DNA of 64,000 nucleotides from a virus: IMG/VR virus record IMGVR_UViG_3300013112_000677, positions 1 to 64,000 of that record; one strand, 5' to 3'. Shown piece by piece: positions 33,623 to 42,595 of this stretch (position 1 is its first letter; each line of letters starts with the position of its first letter). The notes under the pieces were generated by a model. It saw only the letters and a program-made list of their open reading frames with translations, ran no database searches and was not told where the DNA came from. The position numbers and the translations under genes were made by a program.

Positions 33623-34524
33623 GCACGGTCCTCGGCGAACGGCCTCGCCACCCGAGCGAGCGCTTCATCCTCTTCCTGCTGACCCAGCAGGACCCGGACG
33701 AGTGCCACACCGACGTCATCCTGGCGCAGCTGGATGCGTGCAAGCTCCCGCCGGCCCACGAGAACCACGTGGACGGCCTCCGCATGCTGCTCCTGCGGGA
33801 CATCCCCAAGCCGTTCATGCCCAGGAACCGGCGGCACCAGAAGTCGATGGACTTCCTCCGCCAGCACGAGGTGTACGACCTGCACCACCCCGGTCCCGCG
33901 GTGGAAGAAGCCGCGGCCATCCTGGGGGACTACCCGGTGCGCAGGAAGGTGGAGATCGGGCTGCTCGGCCGCATCTCCCACGCCCTCATCGCCCGAGAGA
34001 TCGGGGACCAGCAGGGCGTGACGCTCACCGAGGAAGGCGTGAGCGCCTACGAGTACTTCTTCTGGGACGTCAGCACGATGAGCCTCGAGGAGTGGGCGGC
34101 CATCATCGACCAGCAGCCCATCACCATGCTCATCCGGGACAACCAGATGTCCGCGCTGCAGTGCGGAGGCAAGGTCGCCCTGGCGAAGATGGGGCTGGAC
34201 CCCAGCGTCGACCCCCAGGAGATGATCCAGGACATGCTGCGTCGCGTGTACCTGAACTTCGTGGAGGTGGACAAGGTCATCCCCCTGCACAAGGACAAGA
34301 TCGGCATGCTCTCGAGCCTGGCGAGCACCGGCCTCGCGCTGTACAAGCAGGCGACCACCAGCGAGCACGCCCTCCGTCGACTGCTCAAGGACTTCGAGCG
34401 GATGAAGATGGAGACCAACGACGAGAACACACCGGCGCTGTCCGAGCTGGTGGACAAGGACGGGACCTTCACGGACACTGCAGACATCATCCCGCTGCAC
34501 GGCGGGGCGAAGAAGGGGAGCTGA
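33619..34524 (+). CDS. Unknown protein with helix-turn-helix-like segment, 301 aa
   Basis: ATG 33619 overlaps the previous stop (ATGA). Around residues 110-155, a helical region LLGRISHALIAREIGD followed by LTEEGVSAYEYFFWDV resembles the helix-turn-helix found in some terminase-associated and phage-regulatory proteins. No E-K-V-A tags are seen. The C-terminus is a charged helix and linker. It could be a small-terminase-like or DNA-binding assembly factor; this is a guess from one motif. Confidence 0.45.
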   Translation: MSTVLGERPRHPSERFILFLLTQQDPDECHTDVILAQLDACKLPPAHENHVDGLRMLLLRDIPKPFMPRNRRHQKSMDFLRQHEVYDLHHPGPAVEEAAAILGDYPVRRKVEIGLLGRISHALIAREIGDQQGVTLTEEGVSAYEYFFWDVSTMSLEEWAAIIDQQPITMLIRDNQMSALQCGGKVALAKMGLDPSVDPQEMIQDMLRRVYLNFVEVDKVIPLHKDKIGMLSSLASTGLALYKQATTSEHALRRLLKDFERMKMETNDENTPALSELVDKDGTFTDTADIIPLHGGAKKGS

Positions 34525-34865
34525 TGGAAGAGCAGGGAATCCAGATCAAGCCTGTCACCACGCTCCCGCTCGTGGACTTCGGTCCGGTGAAGGTCGAGTG
34601 GGTCTTCAAGGACGGGAACATCATCTACCACATCTACCGCGGCACACTGCGGCGGTGGCCCGGTGAGCTGCACATGCGGGACGTCCTCGGCGATGTCTTC
34701 GAGTCGCTCGGGGTCCCGTCCGACGACGTCGTCGGCTCCTACACCGAGGAGGTGGACAGCTGGGCCGTGCGAGCTCCCGGGGTGGGCGGGGACACCGAGG
34801 ACCTGGTCCGGATGACTGCGACCTTCGGGGAGCGCCTGGCGGAGAAGCTGCGCCGTGCCTCCTGA
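34524..34865 (+). CDS. Hypothetical protein, 113 aa
   Basis: ATG 34524 overlaps the preceding TGA (TGATG). A small globular protein: beta-rich in the first half (VKVEWVFKDGNIIYHIYRG), helical in the second. No Cys or membrane segment. It overlaps the next gene by 11 bases. No family recognised; co-translation with its neighbours suggests a role in the same assembly step. Confidence 0.5.
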   Translation: MEEQGIQIKPVTTLPLVDFGPVKVEWVFKDGNIIYHIYRGTLRRWPGELHMRDVLGDVFESLGVPSDDVVGSYTEEVDSWAVRAPGVGGDTEDLVRMTATFGERLAEKLRRAS

Positions 34866-35829
34866 CCTCCTGAAGCTGGCGGTCGAGGTAGGGGCGCTGC
34901 CCTCCCCGGCCATGCCCGAGCCCAAGCCGCTGGTGCCCTTCACCGTGGGAGCGCCCGACGCGAGCTGGGGCGAGCGGCTCAAGCGCAGGGAGGCACCGGC
35001 GGAGTACAAGCAGTACTCGCGCGGAGGGAAGTCGTTCTTGCTGGACAAGGACATCCCGATGCTGGAGACCCTGGAGGAGGGCGAGGCCGGGCTGGAGGCG
35101 ATGCGCAAGGCCATCCGGGAGGGGATGGACAAGAACTGGACGCACCCCCAGGTGGCCATCCCACGGGACATCGACCTGCTGAAGCGCTTCCCCGGCTTCC
35201 AGAAGAGCGTGCTCCCCGCCGTCCGCCTCCCGGGCGAGCCCCGAGGTAGTGACACCTGGCGGCGGGGCCGGCTGCACGCCCACGAGTACGGCCCGGTCTG
35301 GCTGGTGCACGAGGACGCCCACGCTCCCCAGTCCAAGCGGGTCACGGACCTCAAGGGGGCGTTGAAGTTCAGGGAGATGTTGAACATCGAGGCAGCCAGG
35401 CACGCCCCCGAGGCCGGGAGGGCGCAGCTCCGTCGCTACCGGGCGCTGCGGCCCGTCGTGCTGAACACCCCGAAGGGGCGGTGGGAGCGGGAGAAGACCA
35501 GCGGGGTCGTGAAACTGGCGCAGAACCCCCCGCCCATGCAAGCTCCCGTCGACCCGACGGGGAACATGTGGGGGCTCGCCGGCGGCGCGGGCACCCTCCT
35601 CGCCGGCGGCCTGGCTGGGCGCGCCGCGCTGCCCCAGGTCGCAGGGAGCCGGGTGGCTCAGCACCTGCTGACCGACGCGCAGGTGGCGACGGCGAAGCAG
35701 TGGGCCGCTCGTCGCGGCGCCCTCGGCGGCGCTCTCCTGGCGGCCTACCCCGCGTGGCGGGTGGCCCAGATGGTAGCCAACTCCCCGCGCAGGCACACTG
35801 CCTGGCAGCACCAGGTGTTCGGGTTCTGA
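34855..35829 (+). CDS. Virion-block protein with C-terminal membrane-like segment, 324 aa
   Basis: GTG start at 34855. It opens with PPDLLKLAVEVG, a tag-like peptide. The middle carries RLHAHEYGPVWLVHEDAH, with several His and acidic residues that could be a metal site but match no family I know. From about residue 235 a Gly/Ala stretch (WGLAGGAGTLLAGGLAGRAAL) and a later one (RGALGGALLAAYPAWRVAQM) look membrane-active. Probably an internal or ejected virion protein. Confidence 0.5.
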   Translation: MPPDLLKLAVEVGALPSPAMPEPKPLVPFTVGAPDASWGERLKRREAPAEYKQYSRGGKSFLLDKDIPMLETLEEGEAGLEAMRKAIREGMDKNWTHPQVAIPRDIDLLKRFPGFQKSVLPAVRLPGEPRGSDTWRRGRLHAHEYGPVWLVHEDAHAPQSKRVTDLKGALKFREMLNIEAARHAPEAGRAQLRRYRALRPVVLNTPKGRWEREKTSGVVKLAQNPPPMQAPVDPTGNMWGLAGGAGTLLAGGLAGRAALPQVAGSRVAQHLLTDAQVATAKQWAARRGALGGALLAAYPAWRVAQMVANSPRRHTAWQHQVFGF

Positions 35830-35831
35830 GT

Positions 35832-36773
35832 ATGCGCCCCTCTGTCCCCGCCTTCCGAGACGAGCTCGAGCAGATCGGCCTGGAGAAGGTGGCGGCCAAC
35901 GTGCAGGCCCTTTGGTCTGCAGCGCAGCGGCTGGCTCGGCACGTCCGCCCGGACATGCAGAAGCACGTCCTCCATGGGGACTGGCGTGTGGTAGGCAAGG
36001 AGGTCTTGCGGGCCGAGCGTCAGGGTCTCCCACTGGACTCGGTGATGCCTCGGATCTCTGAAGGCTTCCGCGAGTCCGCGGCGCGCCTGGGGCGTGAGGG
36101 CATCGAGGCGGGCCAGGTCTCTGTGCCGGGCGGGGCGCCCCACCTCATCCGTGGGTACAGGGGGTCGGACTTCAGTGCCATCGCCTTCCCCAAGCCCTCG
36201 AGCGTTCGTGCATCTGGTGGAGGTGAGGCGCGAAGTGCGATGGCTAGCCGGCGCGCGAAGGCCATCTACACCCGGAACAAGGCAGGCCTCGACCGAATCG
36301 CGGACACCCAGGGGCAGACCGCGGCGATGGCGCGCCTCACCCGCCTGACGGATGCTGAGATGCGGCGTGCAGCTACACCCAGCGGCCCCATCATGAAGCG
36401 GACGACGGTACACAGCCACCCCTACGTTCAGGCTGGGTACTGGGGCCCCTCGGGGCACTTGCAGACTGAGGCGGCCAGGTCCGCCAAGAGGTCGGGGGAC
36501 ATGCTGAAGATGTGGAGACAGGAACCCCGCCTGCAGGCGGAGTTCCGGAAGATGGGCCCGCAGCTGGAGCGGGAGCATGCGATGGCCACCAGCAAGCTGC
36601 AGGACATCATGCCCTCAGCAGCGGACGTGGTGTCAGGCACGCGCCCACAGCAGATTGGCAGGTGGCAGGGTATCTTCTCTCCGCAGACCGGGAACACAGG
36701 CTTCTTCCGCTCCGGTGGGTACAAGCCGGACACCAAGACCCCGAGCCGCTGGTTCGCCATCAGCGGGAAGTGA
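35832..36773 (+). CDS. JAB/JAMM-like protein with AFxxEL-EKVA tag, 313 aa
   Basis: The N-terminus contains PAFRDELEQIGLEKVA, the clearest copy of the shared tag. Around residue 191 the chain reads TTVHSHPY, and near 261 MPSAADVVSG. A JAMM metalloprotease has H-x-H-P then S-x2-D with about 10 residues between; here an insertion of about 60 residues separates them. A JAB-like fold is therefore possible but unproven, and the upstream catalytic Glu is not obvious. It lies directly before the 1934-aa multidomain protein. Codon use looks more relaxed than in neighbouring genes. Confidence 0.4.
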   Translation: MRPSVPAFRDELEQIGLEKVAANVQALWSAAQRLARHVRPDMQKHVLHGDWRVVGKEVLRAERQGLPLDSVMPRISEGFRESAARLGREGIEAGQVSVPGGAPHLIRGYRGSDFSAIAFPKPSSVRASGGGEARSAMASRRAKAIYTRNKAGLDRIADTQGQTAAMARLTRLTDAEMRRAATPSGPIMKRTTVHSHPYVQAGYWGPSGHLQTEAARSAKRSGDMLKMWRQEPRLQAEFRKMGPQLEREHAMATSKLQDIMPSAADVVSGTRPQQIGRWQGIFSPQTGNTGFFRSGGYKPDTKTPSRWFAISGK

Positions 36774-36782
36774 GGTAGCGTA

Positions 36783-39700
36783 GTGCCCTTCAAGTCCGAG
36801 GCGCAGCGACGGAAATTCTACGCGATGGCTGCGCGCGGGGAGATCTCCGAGGAGACCCTGAAGGAGTGGCAGGACTCCACGGGGGACAAGGAGCTGCCGG
36901 AGAAGGTGGGCAAGGAGAAGACTGCGCTCAACGAGCGGCTGCTCGCCCGCGCCTTCGGTAAGGAGCTGGAGCGTCACGGACTGAAGGCGGGGGAGGTTCT
37001 GGACGAGCTGATCCACAACTACGGGAAGGTGGAGATCCCGAAGCGGCTGCGCAAGGGCATAGTGGGGTTTGCCATCAAGACCTCCCCGGATGTGCGAGCG
37101 GGGCTGGACCCGCTCGCCGGATACTTCAAGGCAACACGCATGGTGACGCGCCTCCCACTGGACCACCCGGCGCGGAATGTAGACGCCGCGAGGAAGCGGT
37201 TCGTCGACATGGCGGAGAAGAGGTACTGGGAGAGAGCCGCAGCCGAGGCCAAGAGGGGCAGGGAGACAATGCTGTCCGGGAGGCACCAAGGCGCGGGCGC
37301 GGCCGTCCCCAAGGTACCAAGCACCGTCTCCGAAGAGGGGGCCGTCCTGGGGGGGACTACGTACAACCCCGATGCCATAGGGTACAAGGGGTCCAGGGCG
37401 CTCTCCACCTTGGGAGGCAGCGGGCCGGGAGAGAGATGGATTACCGCGCACCCCGATGTCGCTGCAGGGTACGCCCGCCGGCCCAGCCGCTTCGCCGCAG
37501 AGGCACGCATTTCCGCGCACGACTTGAGCCGGGCGAAGGATTGGACGGGCGGGTGGACGCCGCATATTGCACGACCCCTAGCTGAGGGAGAGGTCGGTGC
37601 CCAGTCTCCAGAGGCCCTCAAGGCCCTGCTGGGGGAGGCTGAGGCCGGGATACTCCGGAGGAAGGGCAACTTCTGGGGCCGGTCGCCTACCTATGAGGGG
37701 GTTGCCACTGCTGATGATCTCGCCCGCTCGTTGCTCGCCGAGTACAAGCAACTGCCCGGCGGGGGGTACATGCGCGTGCGTGGGGCCCCAGTACTCGGAG
37801 AGTGGTCGGCCGCGGCCCCGCAGGTCAAGGTGAGCCACGTGAAGGAGGCCAAGCAGGTCCGACTCGGCCCACCGCCCAAGCGGAACCGCAAGCAGTGGCC
37901 CTACCAGGGGACCATCAACTTCCGCGGCCTCGACATCCTGGTGGAGAACAAGCGAGGCACCGACCGGGTCTGGACCGACGAGAACAGCAACGAGACGGGC
38001 CGTACCCGGATGCACCACCACTACGGGGAGGTGCGCCGGACCATGGGCCCCGACGGCGACCCCGTCGACGTGTTCGTCGGCCCCGACGCTGGGTCCGACG
38101 TGGTGTACATCGTCCACCAGATGAAGCGCCCCAAGTACAAGGAGTACGACGAGGACAAGTGCATGCTGGGGTTCCGCACCGCCAAGGAGGCGAAGGCGGC
38201 CTACCTCAAGCACTACGACAACCCCAAGTTCTTCGGCTCGATGACCACGATGTCGTTCGACGACTTCGCCAAGCTGCTCCGCCGGCGAGACGTGCGGGGC
38301 AAGCGGATCACCGAGGCACTCATCAAGGTGGGGGCGCAGCTGTTCTTCCCCTCGGTGAAGACCGCGTCGACGGTGCGGGAGCTGTTCCGCGAGGAGATGA
38401 GCAAGACCGGTGCAGCTCAGGGCGAAGAGAAGCTGGCCTCCTCTGAGTACGTGGTCCCCGAGAGGCAGTTCCGTCCTGGCGGCCTGGTTGGAGACTTCGC
38501 GGCCGGGATGGACCCCACAGGTACGTGGACCACTGGTCTGTCCAAGCGCACGGAGAGCCGGTACCCGACGGGCGGCGCGAAGGCACGGCATGCAGCGGGG
38601 TACGGAGCAGCTGTCACGGGTGGCTTGGTGGGGGGCGGTGTCCTCCTTCCCGGCACAGTCTCGGGCATCCTCGGGGCTGCACGTGGTGTAGCGCAGACCG
38701 GGGGAGGGGCTGGTCAGCGGGCACTGGGGGCAGCGCGCGGGTTCACCAAGGGGTTTGCCGCGCCCTTCAAGGGCCTAGCCCGTGGTGCCCGCCTGCACAG
38801 ATGGATGCGGGGGGTGCACAAGGGTGGCCAGCCCATGCACGTCCCCGAGAGGATGGTCAGGGACGTCGCGGACACAGCCAAGGGCGTGACCTTTGGCTCT
38901 CTGTTCCGTGGGAAGGGTGGGGCCCCCAACAACCTACTCCACGACGTGGGCTCCAAGATGCGGGCGGGTGGGGAGTATTCCCTCGACGACATCGCCAGCT
39001 TCCTGCACAGCAAGGGCTACGGGCCCGAGCAGATCACCTCGTACATGAAGCAGCGGGGGATGTCTCCTGAGCACATCGGGCATGCGATGGAGCGGGTCAA
39101 GGGGCTGTCCCCAGAGCAGACAGGTGCCTGGCTCAGGCAGAAGGGGGTGTCCGAGGAGGTTGTCTCGAACTACCTCACGAGCCGAGGGCTCGCTCCGTCC
39201 TTCGTCACGGACGCCCTGACTGCCCGTGGGGTGACTCCGGCCAACGCACAGAAGGTCTGGGGGGAGCTCCAGAAGGTCACCAACCCGCAGCAGGCGGCCA
39301 AGATGCTGGAGGCCCACGGGCTCACCCCAGAACAGGCTGCGCAGATCCTACGGCAGCGTGGGGCGACTCTGGAAGGCGTGGGGCAGCACATGTCTGCCAA
39401 GGGGCTGGACGTCGCTGCGCAGACTCGACGCCTGGAGCAGTTCGGAGTGACCCCCGAGCGCGCAGGCAAGGTCTTCCAGGCGATGGAGGGGGCCACCCCC
39501 GAGCGCGCAGCTCAGATCCTGCGGGACTCCGGGGTCTCTCCAGAGAACATCGTCAAGGTGCTGGCCGAGCGTGGCGTGGGGCAGAGGGCAGCCACCTTCG
39601 CCGTCGAGCGTCTCGGGGTGTCCCGGGATGCCGCGAGTCGGCTGTTTGCCAACATCCACAAGATCACCCCGGAAGCTGCAGCGAAGAGGCTCCAACAAGA

Positions 39701-42587
39701 GATTGGGAACCAGAAGCTGACGAGGGGTCAGATCGAGGACTTCATTCGGAGGCAGGTGGTCACTCCCGAGAAGGCACGCTACATCCTGCCCATCACCGCA
39801 GCGGAGATGACGGGAGGCCTTGCCAGCCTCGGTGTAGGCGCCGGCGTGGGCACGCTCGGCGCAGCGGCCCAGTACCGGAAGGGCGTCTCCCTTGAGCGGG
39901 AGTTCCGAGGCAGGCTGCGCAAGGACCGGGAGAAGCGTGGGTCTGGCGAATTCGTTTTGGACTTCTCCCCAGAAAACGCCCCTACTACGGGTCCAATTTT
40001 GGAAACCCAACTGGACAAGTTGGGGGCGGAGCAGGTCGGACTGGAGAAGACGGCGCTCAACGAGCGGCTGCTTGTACGCGTCTTGGGGAGGGAACTGGAG
40101 CGGCATGGGATCACTGCGCGGCGAGCCCTCGCAGAGTACAACTACGGGTTTGGGAAGCAGGATCTCCCTGTCGCGCTTGCACGTCAGATCGACGAGCTCG
40201 CGGGCGCCGTAAAACCGCACACACCTTCTCGCTGGAGACAGGGCGTGGCGCCCTCCCGCGATGCGGCGGCCAGGAGGGGCGTGCTCCTTGGGCGGAAGGG
40301 GAGATCCCCGCGGTCCCTCACCCCCATGCAAGAGGCCGAGCGGCAGGGGACAGAGCGCCTCATCCTGTCTGGGCGGCATGGGGAACCGGAGATCATCCCA
40401 GGCGGCGGGCCCGGGTCTCGCATGCTTTGGGCATCCCCGGAGTCTGTAGTGATCAAGGGACTGGATGCGAAAAGAGGCCAATGGGCGTATCGTGGTCACC
40501 AGCCGTCACCAAGCCCTGCGCCTCCTGGGTCTCGTTGGGTCACCGGACATTCTGAGGTCGCCAGGAACTACGCTGGGTCCCTGCCTGCAGGGGAGAAGGG
40601 GCTGGGGGATGTCTATTTCGCAGTCTATGACCCGAGAAGGATCAGAGACAAGGGCCCATGGACGAGGCATGAGGGTTTGGACGTCCGAAACCTCCCCCTA
40701 GTCTCCCGCCTGCTACATCGCATCAATACAGCGCTCGGGAGGTCCCGGAAGAACTTCGGAAGCGAGGTTGGGTGGTCCCCTTACTACGAGAGGGTGGTGC
40801 ATGGCGGACAACTCGCCGATGCGCAAGTGGCCTCGTACAAACAGCTGCCGAGTGGGAACTTCATGCGGGTGAGGGGCACCCACCCGTTCCCGGGTGCCGA
40901 GGAGCTAATCAGTAAGGCGGAAACGCCGAAATGGTCCCTGTGGGACAGGTTCTGGGGGGGCCCCGTACGGAGAGAGGCCAAAGAGCTTCAGAGGAGGCTG
41001 ATACAACTCCGACTTGGTGGGGGCCTGTCTGCGTCCCAGAAGGCGCGCGCGGACAAGCTGACGCCAGTTCTGGGGCATTTCAGTCATGTGCATGACGTAC
41101 CGGGTGTGACTCGCCTGAAGAAGCCGATGGACGAGGTAGTGAGCTCTGCACGGAAGAAGGTGCTGACGCTCGGTCTAGTTGGGCGGCGCGGGGCGCAGAC
41201 CCCCCTGGAGGGTCACAACGCATACCTCAAGAACTTGGATAACCTCTTCCACAAAAACAAACTGGCCAAGTTGGGTGAGTACGCGCCAGGGCTGCCCAAC
41301 AAGAAGAAGCGCACCGACCCCCCGAAGCTGACCAGCCCGCAGACGATGGAGTTCGTCACCCAGCTGCACCACGCGCACAAGGCGGGGCCGCACATCGACC
41401 TGCGCATCGGTGACACACAGACGGGCATCGCGCACTCCTGGGCGTTGCCGAAGGCCCTGGTGCCCCGGCCGGGGGAGAAGGTCCTGGCCGTGCAGCAGCC
41501 GGACCACACCCTGCGCTACATGGACTTCCGTGGGCTCATCGGCAAGGGGTACGGGGCGGGGACCGTGAAGGCCGTGGACCGGCTCCAGACCGAGGTGCAC
41601 CACTCCGAGCCGGGGAAGCTGAAGTTCCGCCTGGACCGCGGACGCGGGGACGAGGAGTTCATCTTGCGGCGCACAGGCAAGGGCGACCAGAGCACGAAGT
41701 GGCTCCTGCAGAACGTCACCAAGACCGCCGCGGCCATGGAGGAGCACGTGGCCTCCTCCAGCGAGCAGGTCCTGGCGACCGTGCGCGAGCGGGTGAAGCT
41801 GGCGGCCGCGGACCCCGTCATCCCGACCCCGCGGCACCTCGAGATGGCCGAGGAGATCGTCACCGGCGACAGTCTGTCGCAGGACGACTGGGGCACGTTC
41901 CGACAACGACTGCAACGGAGCCCTGGCTATCGGCAGGCGGTTCTGCTACACCCCCAGGCCGACGCCAAGCTGAAGAGGCACGTGCGGGCCATGGGGGCTC
42001 TGCACGAGGGAACCCACCTAAAAAAGGTGCAGTCGCTGAGCGGGCCCCAGAAGTACCAGCTGAAGCTGATGTCTTCTGGGCGCCTGGGCTGCACCTGCCC
42101 AGACTGGCGATACCGCAAGTCGCACGGTGGGGGCGACTGCAAGCACGTTCGGGCGTTCCGGTCGGCCTACGACGCAGGTGAGATGCCGCGGGGCTACAAG
42201 GGACTGGAGAACGCCCTGAAGAAGACATCCGCCGTGGTCTCCTCCAAGGTCATCCAGCAGTCGCTCGACGAGCTGCCGAGGCTCTTGCAGAGCGCCGTGA
42301 AGAACTACCCCCAGCAGACCATCCGGTCCGCGGAGGTAGTCGCTCAGGCGCCGGCGTGGATCCGCGCGCTGATGCCGCAGGGGCTGCGCCGCCAGGTGGG
42401 GTCGGCCGGGTGGACCGCGGACATCATGACGAAGGGGGCGCCCTCGCCCACGGAGCTCATGGCCAAGCGGATGTCGGCGCAGTTCGACCAGCGTGCGACG
42501 AAGAGCCTGCGGGACGCCTACCAGGCTGCCCTGATGCGGAACCCCAACCTCAGCATCCCAGACAGCGTCCGCCGGATGGGCTTCTAG
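36783..42587 (+). CDS. 1934-aa polyvalent virion protein: ART-like x2, PPase-like, LigD 3'-PE, SWIM
   Basis: Starts GTG 36783 with PFKSEAQRRKFYAMAARGEI, a common N-terminus of phage structural proteins. Domains by approximate residue: module A (45-335) with EKTALNERLL, then an ADP-ribosyltransferase-like Y-K-G and RWITAHPDVAAGYA; a pyrophosphatase-like domain (372-498) with YGEVRRTMGPDGDPVDVFVG; a Gly-rich membrane-like stretch (605-637); about sixteen 14-residue repeats (745-975); a second hydrophobic stretch (~1009-1031); module B (1087-1366) with EKTALNERLL, Y-R-G and RWVTGHSEVARNYA; a LigD-type 3'-phosphoesterase domain (1524-1648) with HHAHKAGPHIDLR and FRGLIGKGYGAGTV; and a SWIM zinc finger (1770-1789) with CTCPDW...CKH. 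Such 'polyvalent' proteins are known phage and plasmid cargo. Delivery with DNA is inferred. Confidence 0.75.
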   Translation: MPFKSEAQRRKFYAMAARGEISEETLKEWQDSTGDKELPEKVGKEKTALNERLLARAFGKELERHGLKAGEVLDELIHNYGKVEIPKRLRKGIVGFAIKTSPDVRAGLDPLAGYFKATRMVTRLPLDHPARNVDAARKRFVDMAEKRYWERAAAEAKRGRETMLSGRHQGAGAAVPKVPSTVSEEGAVLGGTTYNPDAIGYKGSRALSTLGGSGPGERWITAHPDVAAGYARRPSRFAAEARISAHDLSRAKDWTGGWTPHIARPLAEGEVGAQSPEALKALLGEAEAGILRRKGNFWGRSPTYEGVATADDLARSLLAEYKQLPGGGYMRVRGAPVLGEWSAAAPQVKVSHVKEAKQVRLGPPPKRNRKQWPYQGTINFRGLDILVENKRGTDRVWTDENSNETGRTRMHHHYGEVRRTMGPDGDPVDVFVGPDAGSDVVYIVHQMKRPKYKEYDEDKCMLGFRTAKEAKAAYLKHYDNPKFFGSMTTMSFDDFAKLLRRRDVRGKRITEALIKVGAQLFFPSVKTASTVRELFREEMSKTGAAQGEEKLASSEYVVPERQFRPGGLVGDFAAGMDPTGTWTTGLSKRTESRYPTGGAKARHAAGYGAAVTGGLVGGGVLLPGTVSGILGAARGVAQTGGGAGQRALGAARGFTKGFAAPFKGLARGARLHRWMRGVHKGGQPMHVPERMVRDVADTAKGVTFGSLFRGKGGAPNNLLHDVGSKMRAGGEYSLDDIASFLHSKGYGPEQITSYMKQRGMSPEHIGHAMERVKGLSPEQTGAWLRQKGVSEEVVSNYLTSRGLAPSFVTDALTARGVTPANAQKVWGELQKVTNPQQAAKMLEAHGLTPEQAAQILRQRGATLEGVGQHMSAKGLDVAAQTRRLEQFGVTPERAGKVFQAMEGATPERAAQILRDSGVSPENIVKVLAERGVGQRAATFAVERLGVSRDAASRLFANIHKITPEAAAKRLQQEIGNQKLTRGQIEDFIRRQVVTPEKARYILPITAAEMTGGLASLGVGAGVGTLGAAAQYRKGVSLEREFRGRLRKDREKRGSGEFVLDFSPENAPTTGPILETQLDKLGAEQVGLEKTALNERLLVRVLGRELERHGITARRALAEYNYGFGKQDLPVALARQIDELAGAVKPHTPSRWRQGVAPSRDAAARRGVLLGRKGRSPRSLTPMQEAERQGTERLILSGRHGEPEIIPGGGPGSRMLWASPESVVIKGLDAKRGQWAYRGHQPSPSPAPPGSRWVTGHSEVARNYAGSLPAGEKGLGDVYFAVYDPRRIRDKGPWTRHEGLDVRNLPLVSRLLHRINTALGRSRKNFGSEVGWSPYYERVVHGGQLADAQVASYKQLPSGNFMRVRGTHPFPGAEELISKAETPKWSLWDRFWGGPVRREAKELQRRLIQLRLGGGLSASQKARADKLTPVLGHFSHVHDVPGVTRLKKPMDEVVSSARKKVLTLGLVGRRGAQTPLEGHNAYLKNLDNLFHKNKLAKLGEYAPGLPNKKKRTDPPKLTSPQTMEFVTQLHHAHKAGPHIDLRIGDTQTGIAHSWALPKALVPRPGEKVLAVQQPDHTLRYMDFRGLIGKGYGAGTVKAVDRLQTEVHHSEPGKLKFRLDRGRGDEEFILRRTGKGDQSTKWLLQNVTKTAAAMEEHVASSSEQVLATVRERVKLAAADPVIPTPRHLEMAEEIVTGDSLSQDDWGTFRQRLQRSPGYRQAVLLHPQADAKLKRHVRAMGALHEGTHLKKVQSLSGPQKYQLKLMSSGRLGCTCPDWRYRKSHGGGDCKHVRAFRSAYDAGEMPRGYKGLENALKKTSAVVSSKVIQQSLDELPRLLQSAVKNYPQQTIRSAEVVAQAPAWIRALMPQGLRRQVGSAGWTADIMTKGAPSPTELMAKRMSAQFDQRATKSLRDAYQAALMRNPNLSIPDSVRRMGF
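41867..41879 (+). repeat. 13-bp palindrome copy 4
   Basis: CGACAGTCTGTCG (flanks G and C), inside the 1934-aa gene, encoding G-D-S-L-S. Confidence 0.85.
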
Positions 42588-42595
42588 TCAGAAGC
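42580..42595. terminator. Small hairpin at convergent gene ends
   Basis: GCTTCT and AGAAGC form a 6-bp stem with a 4-base loop, spanning the adjacent stops of the 1934-aa gene (plus) and RNase HII (minus). The stem is short and has no T-tract, so at most a weak bidirectional terminator. Confidence 0.25.
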
